A stretch of DNA of 64,000 bases from Saururus chinensis (taxonomy: Eukaryota > Streptophyta > Magnoliopsida > Piperales > Saururaceae), in contig CP141143.1 in the NCBI GenBank assembly GCA_035235625.1, positions 22,861,092-22,925,091 of the forward strand. Direction: 5' to 3'. The position numbers were made by a program, and so were the translations under genes. The notes beneath the pieces were generated by a model. That model saw nothing but the letters and a program-made list of their open reading frames with translations. It had not been told where the DNA came from and made no database searches. This document shows, piece by piece, positions 33,551 through 46,124 of the stretch; the stretch's first letter is position 1, and each line of letters opens with the position of its first letter.

Positions 33551-36500
33551 TCACGATTGCTCTGTCACAGTTTCCGGCTTATCAGTGTCCATGGGTTCGT
33601 CTGCGGCAGTAGCAGCCTCGCTTCCTGTTGATACATTCTCACTCTCAGCTCCACTAGGGGATTGAGACTCAGATGATTGGGGTGGAGGTGTTCCCGCTGC
33701 CTCCGCAGGCGGTGTTTCTGGTTTTGGAGGAGCGGGCCTCGGTTTAGTCATGATGGGCCTGCAAAACCTGTAACAGACAATAGCAACCTCGGTCAGTCTC
33801 ACGCAGAGGAATAATGGCTACATCTTTGCATGCATACTTTCAATACTCTAGAAAATTTTGATCAACTACTCTAGTTATACCTATCAAGTGTCTCAGCCTT
33901 CTTTTTCACATCTGCTGACAAGAGAAGCGGAAGAGAGTGCTTGGGCAACGCATCTTGCTGTTGTTTTTTCTCATACAACCACCTTTCAGCATCACCGCAC
34001 TCGTTGACCACCTTTATTCATACAAACAGCAAGGGTGCAAAACACTTAAAGAGTGAAGAAAGACAATTTAAACTGAAACTCTTTTAAACATTTGTGTCAA
34101 CGGACATGCAAGCACAAGGAATCAGTAAGAAGTATACCTTCTGCTTATCGGCCAATTCAATGTGATCAAACTTTGGATCCTTGGACAAAGCTGCTTCTCT
34201 GTAGCTATTAATGCAGTATACAAGTTGATCAATTGCCGGACCTCTTTCAATGCTTTCCTTGTAGCGCCCCTCGATAGGATCACCTTGCTGCAACCAAGGT
34301 GAACCATCAACACAACAAGCTTCCCCCAATCACTATAGGCCAAGAAAGAGCGATGTGAAATATATACACAGAAGTAATACCTTTTGTAATTCCTCAAGCT
34401 TAGCAATATATACTCCCTTAGTTTCATCCTCACCATCTTCATACAACCAATCTTCAACTTCTTGGAGCTTTGCAGAGAGCTGATCTCTCTCTGAATCAGT
34501 AACAAAATCTTGAAACTTGTCATAGAGCTGGACACAAAAAACATTAAAAAAAAATGAGCTCATATACCAAGACTAGGAGATATAATAATTTCTAAAGGAG
34601 CTGCTTACATTACCTTATTTCTCATATCATAAACATAAGCTTCCACAGCATTCTTCTTGTCTTTGGTCTCTTCCATTACTCTGTCCTGTAAAGCCATCTC
34701 AAACTCCTTTTCAACAGCTTTCTGAACGTCAGCAGGTAGCATTCCACCATAAACCAACTCGACAACTGGAACATTTGTTTTTTTCACTTTTTTCTTTGCA
34801 GCTTCAACCTGCAGGGAGACATACGATGAACCATAACAGCCAAAGTAATACAAGATATACGTACAAACAGCACTCAGCCAAATGCTGATCTTTCTTAAGA
34901 CTTCATATAGAAACATAAGTACACATCACATGTACATCAACTGCTGGAGTTTACAAAATCTAAGACATCAACTCTGTTGCTATTCCAGAGAAGTGCCATT
35001 TTAAAGTGAATTTATGACAGAAGAATTCTACATCTCCAAGAATGTCACCAACAACCATTTTAACCCAATAATTGAATAAGATATCATCCGGAACACATCA
35101 AACACTAGAATAGAAGATGATGTTATTAACCTGGACCCACAAATTCTTGGCACTGACTCGGTATGGCACAAAAGTTGTGCATAACATTACCTTTAATGCA
35201 GGATCAAATACCTATGTAGCAAAACCGCCTCTAAATTCATGAACAAAGCAAAAAACTCCTTATACGCCAACTGCTAAACCTTACAGAACCCAAGACATTA
35301 AGTCTCCTCAGTATTCCAGAGAAGCATCATCCTTAATAAAATCATTACAGTACATCTCAAAGAATGTCACCAACCACTTTAACCCAAAAATTGAACAGCA
35401 TATCATCAAGAACACATCAAACACCAGACCAGAAGATGATGTTATTAATCCGGACTGACAAATTCTCATTACTGACTCAACATGTCTTGAAAGTTGCATA
35501 GCATTACCCTTAAAGCAGAATCAAACATCTAGGTAGCAGAAACTCTTTATACATCGTGATAGCAAAAGCTAAATAAAAAAAACGCACTCAGCATATAATA
35601 ATGTCATAAATTGTTAATAAATGTTAGTCTAAATTTGTCAGTTATGGAACTAAAAGTTTGACCAATAGCATACAATGACAAAACAGCCCACAATGCAAAA
35701 ATTCACATGTTAAAAAAAATGCATTAGTGACGTGAGGATTTATACACAATGCTTACTTCATCCTCCAAAATTCAATTGATTAGTAGGGCCAACTTTTCTG
35801 GACCCCACTAATCAATGGTTTCTGGATGATGATGTCGGTTTATCATGCATGTGTTGGAAACCCTTGGGTTTACACAAATCTTCAATGGGGAAAAAAGCTG
35901 AGAAGAGGAGGAGAATCACACTGCTGTTTCAGCAGAGATGAGAGAAGAGCGGCGACAAAGAGGAAGGAAGATGATGAAAGGCTAAGTTTCTCATTAAATT
36001 CCAAAGAGGGCAGTCGCCCCTCACATATACTAGAGTCTTGGCGGCCAATTAGGCCTTTTATTAGGAAACTACTGCTAACATAAACAATTCCTAATCTTTT
36101 AAATGGAAATTGCCTAATGAATAAAGAAACTGCCTAATGGATAAGTTCCTTCACAATATATAAGAAACTTCCTAATATGGATGATTCATAACAGTATGAA
36201 ACCTAACAGCAGTGTCGCATTACTCCAAAAAAAAATCAGAAAGACAATGGGTCAGACATTGACCGGGTAATGACCAGCAATTCCAGATAGGTCAAAAATT
36301 CTAACTGAATTTTTTTCTCCCTTGTATCATATGTTATCTCAAAAAATACCAACCAACAGTTAACATTAATAAGGACCAAGAGAATAAGAAAGGAAGTGGA
36401 CGAAAGTGGATCCTCCAATGAATCAGACATGTGATCAATATTATTCCAGCCAGACTGTGTCAAAACACATACCATTCAACTTGGCCAGTACAATTTGGCT

Positions 36501-39500
36501 CAAACAGTGAACCAAACTCCAATAAAAAAAATGGGAAAATAAATAAAAGATAGAGGAAGTCAGGAAAAAACTAGATTTATAAATATAATGGACTCTTGTG
36601 CAGTCTTATCATCTTAACCAGTCTACTGAAAATCCATAAATCAGGATGGCAGTGATAACAGTGAAACTAACTTCAGTACAAAGATTTTTGTCTTGATAGA
36701 AAATAATTGGCATAAAAGAAATGTATTTTTGCTAGTAAAATGCAGGTGGTAGAATCTTGTAAAGCATATACATTATAAATTGGAATAAACAAGTGTAACA
36801 TAAATGCGATTCTACTAGCCACCCCCCTCTTGGCACGGAGCACGATGGACAAGCCTCCATCTGGCATGATTAGTACACAACCAACAGAAAACAGCATATG
36901 TCCAGAACAACTGTCAAATATTATAAAAGTTAATAAAAGGTGTACCTTGGTATCAGTTTCCATCTGTACAGGCTTGTCTTTAGCCTCTTGAACACCATTC
37001 TCAACCGCAGAACCACTTGCATCACTGGTACCTTTTGTGTCCTGCATATTTACATCCGTTTCACCAGCTCCTGCAGGAGGAGCATTACTCACAACCTCAT
37101 CCGTATCCATTTTTGTAGGTTCTTTTGTCACTGGAACCTCAACCTCTTCCTCTTCCAAAAGCTAGTATAAAGGGAAAAGAATCAATATCTCATACAGACA
37201 ATACACATAAGTAATCAACATGCATTCAGTAGAAAGAAAGACGTACAGTTGCTGAATCCACAGACACAATGCCATGAAGATTAAGTCGGACTTTTACTTT
37301 AAGCTTTGCTCGATCACCTTTTGCTGACTGGAACGGACCAATCTATACAGCAAACATTGAAAATTCTATAACTTGTAAGCCACATATTATTTCGTAGGTT
37401 CTCAATATAGATTTGCAAGAAGGAAAAAAAGAAAGAGAATTGATTAAATCATCCATATATGCAGCACTTATGCAAGCCTTGCAATCTATATCCTAACACC
37501 CAGGCACAGCAAACCAGTTGATTGTTACTGAAAGCTACTACAATTTTATTCAAGATCAGGCTAAAATGTAGCTCATCATTATCAGAGCCAAGCCAAATGG
37601 TTGCTTAAGCCCATTTCTTAAAAATCATAGCCCCAATGAGGCTGCTCAGCTTTGCAAAGTATACAAGTTCACGCCGTACAAGACACATTACATATGTTGT
37701 ATCTCTTTCCAAAAAAAGAACTAAACATAAGATAACGTATGTGAAAAATCAAATTAAGAACATCCAAGATCAATGGTGGCTTCTCAAACAATATGAACCT
37801 GTGCCTGGAAGATTTAGCTTGGTGCAACCCAATAAATAACAAAGGCCATTAGAAAAGAATAAAAAAACTCAACCCAAAAAAAAGAGGAAGAAAAGATAAT
37901 GCATGAGCATAATAAAGTTTAAGAACATCAAGCTCAACAGGGGCTTTTCTCAAACATGAGCCAGTGCTTAGAAGATTTAGCCTGGTGCAAGCCCAATAAA
38001 AATGAAGCCTGCAAGCATCCATCCAAATCAAATATCTTAAGTTTTGCCTCAATCTGTCTAGACCCCTATAAAAGCATACATTGCCAGTAAGATATAAAGC
38101 CGATTTTCAGTGTGGCCTTAAGCGACGCTCATAAACATGCAGTAACTGACAATAAGGGCCCGCAAGTCATGTCAGCTAGCACTATCTAATTGTTACCATT
38201 TGTATAGATGACATGGTTGACCATTTAAACAAGCCCCTATTATGCAAAGAATGAATATATGCACGCAAGCAGAAAACATAAAAATGATCTCATTGACAAC
38301 CATACCGTGTAGGTGCTAATCTTTGGCAGTGCCTGTAATTCACTGCCATCCGCATAAACCACATCAACTGAAAAGGTACTAGATCGATAGAATGTCAATG
38401 CCTTGATGCTGGGGATTGGATTTCCCTTAGGGAACACAACTGTGCGGCTTTGCTGCTGCTCCTCAGCACCATTCTCTGAATCAGGGGTAGAACCTTTCCA
38501 GGTCAAGGCAATGGGACAGGGAAAACTCTCATTGACCTTTAATGGACAACAAAGAAACATGTCAAACAAATGGTCTACAAAAGGCCTCATAACAATCAAA
38601 GTAATAGTGCAGATAACAAAAAAATGTAGCCATTATGTCATCAACTGTTGCCAGAACTTGCCATTCAAAAAAACAAATTAAAACAAAAACAACTGCAATG
38701 GTCACCTGGAATTCCCGGACTTTGAAAGTTGGACTCAGGATTGCACATTGGAGAGCACAACCACGCGCAACACATTCACTGGCATTCATAGTGCGTCTGG
38801 GCTCCTTGCCAAAGAACTCGGTCAATATCCTAATTACTGCTGGAACACGAGATCCAGAGCCTACAACTTCAACTGCATGAATGTTTTCCACAGCAAGTCC
38901 AGCTTCCACAAGGGCTTTTTCTAGTGGAACTTTCACACGTTCCAAAATTGGAGAACTAATTTGCTCAAACTCATCCCTCTTTATGAATCCTTTGACATCC
39001 TTCTCATCCATCAAGCACTCAATATTCAGAGGTGCCATAGGGTTTGCGCTCAAAACTTTCTTCAACTTCTCACAGGCAACCCGAAGCCTTGTGCAAGCTC
39101 TGGCATTCTGGTAGACATCAATCTTATACTCTTCCTTGAACTTTGAAGCAAAATATTTGAACAGCACTTCGTCAAAATCCCTTCCCCCAAGGGATCGATC
39201 GAATGCATGTGCTAGGATCTTCAGTTGACCCTTTCTGTATCCAGCAATACAAACTTGCATGCTGGCATGACCCACATCCACAAATGCAACATTCAATTGA
39301 TCATTTTCAGGCAAATCGGTCTTGTATATGCCATAAGCCAAAGCAGTTGCAGTGGTTTCATGAATCAACCTCAGGGGGTGGAGACCAGCAATAGTAGCTG
39401 CATCCAAAACTGCTCTTCTCTGAAGATCAGTGAAGTATACTGGAATACCAATACAACAATCTACAACAGCAGCGTTAAGATTGTTCTCAGCTATTCCTTT

Positions 39501-39875
39501 AAGATTTGAAAGGACCATTCCCAGCACCTGTGTTGGCGTAAAAGTTTTCCTCTCGCCTAGGTACATCGCATTAATCAAAGGGAACCCATCGGGACCTTCG
39601 GTAACGGAGAAGGGCAGTGACTGAAGGTCACCCTGGAGTTCAGGATCCAAGAAACGGCGGCCTATGAGACGCTTGATTTGAGAAATGGTGTTTTTGGGAT
39701 TCATAACAGCGGAAGCAGCTCCAGCTGTGCCGATAAACCGCTGCTTCTCACCGAAACAGACCAGGGCAGGTGTTTCCCGTTTCGATTCATCATTGAGAAC
39801 CACATCAATCCCCCGTTGTCTCGCAACGGCAACGATGCAGCTCTCATTACCAAAGTCAAAACCAACCACGCTCAT
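33551..39875 (-). CDS. HSP110: Hsp110-class heat shock protein 70 family member (HSP70-14/15 type)
   Basis: Nine coding exons: 39875-38706, 38536-38306, 37342-37247, 37161-36946, 34808-34614, 34527-34381, 34287-34138, 34011-33881 and 33767-33551. All have GT-AG borders and consistent phase, giving 850 residues (Arabidopsis HSP70-14/15 have about 831). Exon 1 encodes the ATPase domain: VGFDFGNESC at the start, then FVDVGHASMQV and VEVVGSGSRVP. Asn replaces the usual Thr-Thr pair of canonical Hsp70, as in Hsp110/Sse proteins. A substrate-binding region follows (VNESFPCPIALTW), then an acidic loop (LLEEEEVEVP, residues of about 500-571), a helical lid and a disordered Pro/Ser/Glu tail ending TVTEQS without EEVD. 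Such proteins act in the cytosol as nucleotide exchange factors and holdases for Hsp70. A 5' UTR intron of about 39920-40423 is inferred from good splice sites. Introns carry duplications and a candidate LTR. Two heat shock element cores lie upstream. Confidence 0.95.
34960..35545. repeat. Tandem duplication within intron 4 of the Hsp110 gene, about 320-330-bp period
   Basis: TATTCCAGAGAAG at 34981 recurs at 35312. AAGAATGTCACCAAC, GAACACATCAAACAC and AGAAGATGATGTTATTAA also recur in the same order. The copies have diverged. Confidence 0.75.
35852..36208 (+). mobile_element. Candidate copia-type solo LTR in intron 4 of the Hsp110 gene
   Basis: The 357-bp segment begins TGTTGGAAACCC and ends AAACCTAACA, the near-inverse TGTTRG/YAACA ends of many copia LTRs. 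Flanks are GCATG and GCAGT, only three of five bases alike, so the target duplication is not secure. It contains a purine-rich run (about 35890-35970) and ATATATAAGAAAC near 36159. No coding sequence. Confidence 0.45.
37754..38005. repeat. Tandem duplication in intron 2 of the Hsp110 gene, about 165-bp period
   Basis: TTAAGAACATCCAAGATCAA at 37754 is matched by TTAAGAACATCAAGCTCAAC at about 37919. In both copies TTCTCAAACA.., GAAGATTTAGC and TGGTGCAA..CCCAATAAA follow. Confidence 0.65.
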
Positions 39876-39919
39876 CTTCTTTGTGAAAATTCAGAATGAC
39901 TGAAACAGTCACTTCTCAG

Positions 39920-40423
39920 CTGCACAACAGTCTACCTCCAGACAAACAATATGATCTAGAAATGGAGACAAGAATGCAAAACCATGAGAAATTATGCAAA
40001 ATCATTACCACAATTCATCTAATCTTAAGCTTTAATACATGTAAGAGAAAAAAAATCCAATAAGAAAATCAAAATTCCAATGCATAAAGAGGGATTCCAC
40101 ATAAAGAAACAAAAAGCTGGTTATCAATCCTATTTCTACGGCTAGACAAAACCATCCAAAAACAAATGCAGTAAAACAACTAGCCCACACATGATTACGC
40201 AGCCATTGACGAATAAAGATACAAACTTTAGCAAGGTAGGATTCAGAACAACCACAAATTAAAACAAATTACCACCACCCATCCCGAATATTCACAAAAA
40301 AAACAGGTTCGAAACAATTCGAGACTGTGGATCTGGAGACACGAAACGGCCACGAGTAACACGGAAACCAGATCCGATTCGTGCTCGGAGATGTGGAAGA
40401 AAACTAGGGTTTCGAAGAGAAAC
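39920..40423 (-). other. Inferred 5' UTR intron of the Hsp110 gene
   Basis: On the minus strand a donor CCCAG|GTTTCTC at 40423 and an acceptor TTGTGCAG ending at 39920 are well formed. The upstream exon (about 40424-40550) is GC-rich, CT-rich leader-like sequence. No coding sequence lies between. Confidence 0.55.
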
Positions 40424-40573
40424 CTGGGAAGAAGGTGGAGCGATTCTGCCCTGGCTCTGAGCTCCTTGAGGATCTGCGATTCGGCCGCCGCTTTCCGGAT
40501 CGAATGTCTGCTGGGACGAGCAACTCCCCCACCCTCGTTTGAATGGTAATTAACCCAGTCCAGGGAGGGCCTT

Positions 40574-40581
40574 TTCCAGAA
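40574..40581. promoter_or_regulatory. Heat shock element core TTCCAGAA
   Basis: A perfect TTCnnGAA pair close to the likely first exon of the Hsp110 gene. It is the binding unit for heat shock factors; a third unit is not obvious. Confidence 0.5.
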
Positions 40582-40804
40582 CCATCTATCGGGAAGGAGC
40601 CGAGTTAAAACTAAATTTAAAGGGGCTTTTTAGTAATAATCGAGAAGGAGGCCTCTCGTAGGGAAAGGATGAAACGTGGATGAAAAATAGAAAAGCGGGG
40701 GCTTATTTGCAAATGGGAAATGAGGTTTGGAAGTGCGGGGCCCACTGGAGTTTGGGGACTCCGGCGGTGGAGACGGGCAGGACGAGTCGAGAGAAGCGTG
40801 GTTG

Positions 40805-40812
40805 TTCTAGAA
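40805..40812. promoter_or_regulatory. Heat shock element core TTCTAGAA
   Basis: A second perfect TTCnnGAA pair about 230 bp further upstream, followed by AGATCT, which gives a two-of-three match for a third unit. Confidence 0.5.
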
Positions 40813-40879
40813 AGATCTATTTGATGAGTCAACAGAAGACAATGAGGCTAGAGTTTGTCCGCAGTCTGCGTTAGGGTTA

Positions 40880-41896
40880 ATGACCAGCCGAGGCAGCTAT
40901 TTCATATTTGGGTCTCTCTTAATTAAGCTGGTGAAATTGATCTTTACCAAAAAAAAAAAAAAGCTGGTCATGTCGTTTAGATATGAATCTTTGGTGAATA
41001 AAGAAATAAGAGTTACTTTTCAATGATTTTTTCTTTAAATAGAGCCATGTTGGGGTGTGTTTTCATACAAAATTTGTAAAAACATATATTTTTAACATGA
41101 TTTTTATTTTTTGTATAAAATAATAAAAAGTCTTATGATATATGACAGTGAATAATTGAGAGTAAGGATAGATATGTCCTTTTATGCTATTAAAATCCAA
41201 ATATCCTTTCTTGAAGAACCCTCTTGAAATGACAATTTAAGTTGGATTAGGGAAAATTGACATTAAATAACATGAACAAAAATGCATATGTATTATGCAT
41301 ATAAATATAAATTAAATTAAATTAAAAAAATAAAATATGTGTTAAATAACATGAACAAAAATGTATATATATTATACACGCAAGCTCCTTAATAACTCAT
41401 ATATATTCGTAGCATATAACTATGAATCCAAATTGTATAGGTTAAATATCATGTCATAGGTTGATGAAGATAATGGTATCGAAGGATTTTGTGTCATAGA
41501 TCATGTTATTCAAATTCAGACCAGTTTTGTGGTGGGTCTCATTTGATAGAGTTCTTTGGGGATGTAAATCTTAATGTGTATAATATATATAAAAATATTA
41601 TTAAGAAGTGAGCTATATATAAGGGGCCTATAAAAAAAGTTTGTAAAAACAATAGTAATGTAAGATCTCATTTGATAGAGTTCACCGAGAGTTAAAATTA
41701 AAGTCAACATACCCTAAAAAATATGAATTATGATTCTAACATCTTTAGTATTTTTTTTGGATTAGGATAATTCAAGAAGGGGTAAAATAAGGATTTATTG
41801 CATAAAATATGGGTCAAATGGTCAAATTTTGAAAGTTCTACAATACACTAATTTATTTTATATTATATTAGCAAAAATGCACACATTTATGCGTGT
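40880..41896. other. AT-rich intergenic sequence
   Basis: No gene. GAACAAAAATG-containing text repeats at about 41274 and 41350, and TCTCATTTGATAGAGTTC repeats at 41537 and 41667, so it includes small diverged direct repeats. Confidence 0.4.
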
Positions 41897-42306
41897 CACG
41901 CCCCACCACACCTTCTTGACTAGAACCCGGCCGAGGGTGGTGAGACACAACGCGACAAAGTGGAAGACTACCCAAAAATAGTTCTTATCGAATTACACAA
42001 CATGCACCCTTTGTATAAAAGTAAATACCATAATGAAATGGGAAAAATGTTAAGTCTCACTTAGATAATCATCACACTCACAACAATACATAGAGTAAAT
42101 AGTCATAAGCTCTAAAGCTACATCAAGTCTAAAGTCAACACGACCACAAGTTTTAAGCCCTCACAAGGTTATCCAAAGTATGAAACAAAGTCAAGTATAA
42201 CATCAACATAACACGTGACACAATTCTAAAACTACCAAAGCATCTAGCCTCCCCTCATCGCACATACCCATCTTTAAGCTCTACATATAATCCATCTAGA
42301 GTACCT
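41897..42306 (-). mobile_element. LTR fragment of a further family
   Basis: It opens TGTCACGCCCCACCACACC, which read on the minus strand is a typical LTR 3' end (GGGGCGTGACA). It is followed directly by the partial LTR at 42307. Its own other end is not visible. Confidence 0.35.
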
Positions 42307-42590
42307 TGTCACGAGGTAGCGAAGTATATTATCTATGACATTTACTAGGGCGCATACATGTGTGGGAGTGTCGTATACTAAGTGTGCATGTGTTGCATAA
42401 ACTACCTGCAACATTGCGCAAAATGCATGTAAAGATGCTCACACATAGTTAGCCATGTTGAGACACTTTGTCGGCTAGCACATATTTGAAGTCTTAAGAT
42501 GTATTTTTCCCCCTTAAATAGCATTGGAGAGTCTTATGGAATGTTTTGGAGCCGTTTGACAAACTTTTGAGGGACCATGCCCGTATATAT
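42307..42590 (-). mobile_element. Partial LTR related to the solo LTR at 23416
   Basis: The minus strand of this stretch matches 23950-24285: TGTCACGAGGTAGCG against the end there, then GTGTGCATG, TAGCCATGTTGRGACAC, CTAGCACATATTTG and CTTAAGATGT. It ends at 42590 where LTR copy C begins, so copy C probably inserted into it. Confidence 0.55.
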
Positions 42591-44780
42591 TGTCACGCCC
42601 TAGTGCCCGCCCGACCCGAGCCAAACCTAGTCCAAGGGATGGTTGAAGCACACGAGGGCGACGAATTAATAAACTGCGAAAGACTTGACCCCTCTAGCGG
42701 GTAAAGTACACATACGGTGTAACACACCTTTAAATCTTTGTGTAAGAGAAGTAAGTAAAAGTATAAAAGACTTTAACTCTGAAATAGTCTTAAAGTCTCA
42801 ACCCACAACTTAAAATACTTAGTTGACAAGCATAGCTTGAATCAGAAAGTCATAAATAGGTATAAAACCACAAGGGTTACAAGTGTTTGGAACAGATCAA
42901 CCATATATGATGTTCTAACATCATAGAAAAGTAAATCATAAAATATAATAGTATAAAGGCATCAACGTTTACTCCAAAACACTCCCCAACCTTTCCTCGT
43001 ATAGAGGATCATGATCAACTGCATGTCGCACCATGCAGCCCCAAAACAGAAAACACATAAAGTGTGTTGAGTATAAACTCAGTAACGTTTTGAATATAGA
43101 AATGATAAATCAAAAAACAACCACAACATATCAACATGGTCTATCAAATCTACATATCATATAATATCTCATTTCTTATTACTTTCCTTACCATAATTAT
43201 ACTTGCTCGTAAGTAATTATCCTGCATAAAATTATCTCGCACACCCTATTAATGGCATGAATAATTACTATATAACATAAACATCCATCCTACATGAAGA
43301 ATGTCTCTAGCTTACTATACATATTCATGCATACTCATTCTTCTTCGTAGCATTCATCCCACATGACATGTGTCTCCAACACAATCCTATAATGCATATC
43401 CATAACCATTAACCTGCATGAGAAGTATTTCTACCACACAATCATATCATGCACATCCATCACATTTAACTTGCATGAGAAGTGTCTCTACCACACAATC
43501 ATATTATGCATATTCATCACATTTAACATGCATGACAAGTGTCTCTATCACACAATCATATCATGCACATCCATAAATAATCAACCTGTATATCAAATGT
43601 CTCTAACACACAATCATAACCATGTAAGTCGATAAAACAACCTTGCTTAATCGGTCGAAGCATAAGCAGTCCCTATTCACTCCAAACAATCTCCAATTGG
43701 AAAGTATAAAGGAATTATGTAGTTTAGGTAAATTCTCTAATGGGGAAGAATACCCCCTAGTAAGCTGGTGCACATAGCTACACCAGCATGGATTCTCAGG
43801 GTCCAAATGGTCTCGATAATTTTATCTCCTTATAGCATTGCCACTCTTCTCAACCTGAGGAGGAACACCCATCCTCAAGGGACGTAAAACCTCGTCCTTT
43901 TAGACGTAAAACTAAATTGATAAGCCTTATATCGATTAGCCTAGCAAGCAATATCACACCATTGCAACCAATCGATCAACACGGCTAATCTCGATAAAAT
44001 CTCATTCGTAAATCTATCACATGATGTATACAACTTGGTACATACGTGAGCAACGACTACATGGATTCTAATTTATAAAACGTACTCCCCACTAGCCATT
44101 CATGCATCATTTTTAATCATCAGTATCAACAATCACCATAATTACCCCCCCCCCCCCACCATGTATGTGTACATGGTAAATAGTAAAAATATTCAATTCT
44201 AAGCATATAAATAATTATAAACATCTTGTTAACATACTACACACATGTTATTTAATATTTAATTATGGCTCCTTATAGAAATCATGAGTGAAAACCATCG
44301 AAAAATACAATTCAAATCAAGTGCAATCTCATGCTAAACTTAAGTAAACATATTCATTATTACACTTGAAGCTAGACAAGACAACATCATTCACTCATAA
44401 TTTGATCATGATATATGAAGGCATACAAATTCATTCTCATGCTATAACCTTACTTAAAACATGTTAAATATATGAAGAATCATTCAACATGGATTCAATA
44501 TAAGACATTATAGCATGTTTAAGCGAATAACATGTAATTCACATATTACTTAGACATTCATCATAGCTTCCACGCCAAATTCATGCCCTTCCAGTAGTTC
44601 TTACTAGGATAAATTACTTATCATAATCATAAAAAAATGGTACTTAAGAGAAAAAAACATAAAAATGAGCAAAATAACAAAAATCACCAAATTGTTGTAT
44701 TGGTGTTTGAACGCCCTGTAGGGCCGTTCGATCGCCATAACAAAAGTTTTGGTTTGTCCTTTTCCTTTCAAATTCAAAAC

Positions 44781-44846
<66 letters not shown>

Positions 44847-45857
44847 CATATACATATATATACATATACATACATACATGTTAAACCTTCAAATCTCACT
44901 CTCAAACTTCATAATGATGAAATCTAAGCTTAAAAAACAGTAAATCTAGCCATTCACAACAAAAAACATAAAGAAATCATAAGAAATATTAGGCTTTCTA
45001 AATCCGCCACTAAAGCTCAACTCCATGTAAACCCACATAAAACTCCACCACATTTCAAATCTAAAATCACATACCTATTTAGGATGAAATCCCTTACCTC
45101 CAGTGAGTTTTTTTACTTAAAATCGACACTCCAACTCCTTCAAAATCCTACCCACAATAGGGTTTCGTTAATACTTGCATAAATCCGCTTAAAAATACCT
45201 AAATTTCTAGAAAACTTGTAGATCATGGGTTTATTGAGTTCAAAAATAAAATTTCTTTCATAAGGGTTTGAAATAGAGGTTAAAATCACTAGCTTTATTG
45301 ATAGAAATCAAGATTAATCATTAGCAAAAGAATAGATTTAGAAAGTTTAGGAAAAACCCTAGGTAAATAATGAAAAAATCATCTTTCCTTTTTTGGAAAT
45401 AAGGTTTAGGGCCTCCTAGGCTCCAGATTTCAGTCATTCCAAAATGGAAAAGTGGTTGTGTCATTCTATATAGTAGGCTTTGGGGTAGACCCAACAAGAA
45501 TGTGGGGTATAAATAAAATTTAACACTACAAATATAACTTTTATGTATTTTAAGCCCAAATTGATGTCTAGAAATTTTGAAACATTTAACTATTGTCACA
45601 ATATGTTTTTAGGGTCATTTGGGACCTATCATCCCAATTTTCCCCCTAATTTTTTGGGAAATAGTCAAATTTTTTTTAAAAAAACTAGAAAATTTTGTAT
45701 TAACTTATATTAACCTAAAAACCATCAAAGTGATGAAAATTTGATTAAAACCATTGTTAACCGCCTTACATACGAAAATAAGTCAAAACCGGCCAAATTA
45801 ACATTAAACCACACAATAATAATTAAATAAACCATTTTAGGATTTAGGGATCTTACA
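42591..45857 (-). mobile_element. Long LTR copy C, both ends present (minus strand)
   Basis: It runs from TGTCACGCCC (3' end of the LTR on the minus strand) to GGGATCTTACA (5' end), 3267 bp. Landmarks match copy D in order: the CCGACCCGAGCC block, the 54-58-bp array (about 43230-43620), GGATTCTCAGGGTCC with the GTGCAC..TAAG block, the palindrome zone (about 44700-44735) and the GATTTCAGTCATTCC region. The 5-bp flanks are TATAT and CATAA, not a clear duplication. A C-run at about 44145 and a long (TA)n tract are private to this copy. No internal domain follows, so it is a solo LTR or a remnant. Confidence 0.7.
44785..44880. repeat. (TA)n microsatellite with TACA variants
   Basis: About 57 bp of pure TA repeat followed by TACATA variants, inside LTR copy C. 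Open frames of Ile-Tyr repeats on both strands come from it and are not genes. Confidence 0.9.
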
Positions 45858-46120
45858 CATAACGTGTGGGTGCGACCTGCATAAAGCACGGGCGTGACTC
45901 ATTTTGCGCAATTCAACAGGCACCGCCACCAAAACATCGCCACCAAAAATGGCAGCGTGGTGGCACTATTTTGGCACAATTCAAAACTTAGTTTTCTCTA
46001 TTTCTAATCATTTTGAGTCCAATTTAGTTCATTTAAAAGACATTCTTAACTAAATCGAGTGTGTTTTACGCAATGAAGGGTTCATTATTTGATTTAGCAA
46101 CCATATAAGGGGGAAACATG
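45858..46120. other. Sequence flanking LTR copy C, unassigned
   Basis: It contains CACCGCCACCAAAAC and a near repeat 16 bp on. It may be the far half of the element into which copy C inserted, but I could not align it. Confidence 0.3.
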
Positions 46121-46124
46121 CTGA

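Noticed and set aside
38635..39903. Plus-strand frames opposite the Hsp110 exon 1
   Set aside because: Shadows of the conserved minus-strand ATPase domain.
43230..43620. Regularly spaced repeats that could suggest a CRISPR-like array
   Set aside because: The units are contiguous and diverged with no unique spacers, they lie within an LTR, and the genome is a plant.
44604..44943. Frames of alternating Ile and Tyr
   Set aside because: Translation of a (TA)n microsatellite.
42586..45862. Target site duplication for LTR copy C
   Set aside because: The flanks TATAT and CATAA agree at only three of five positions, so I do not claim it.
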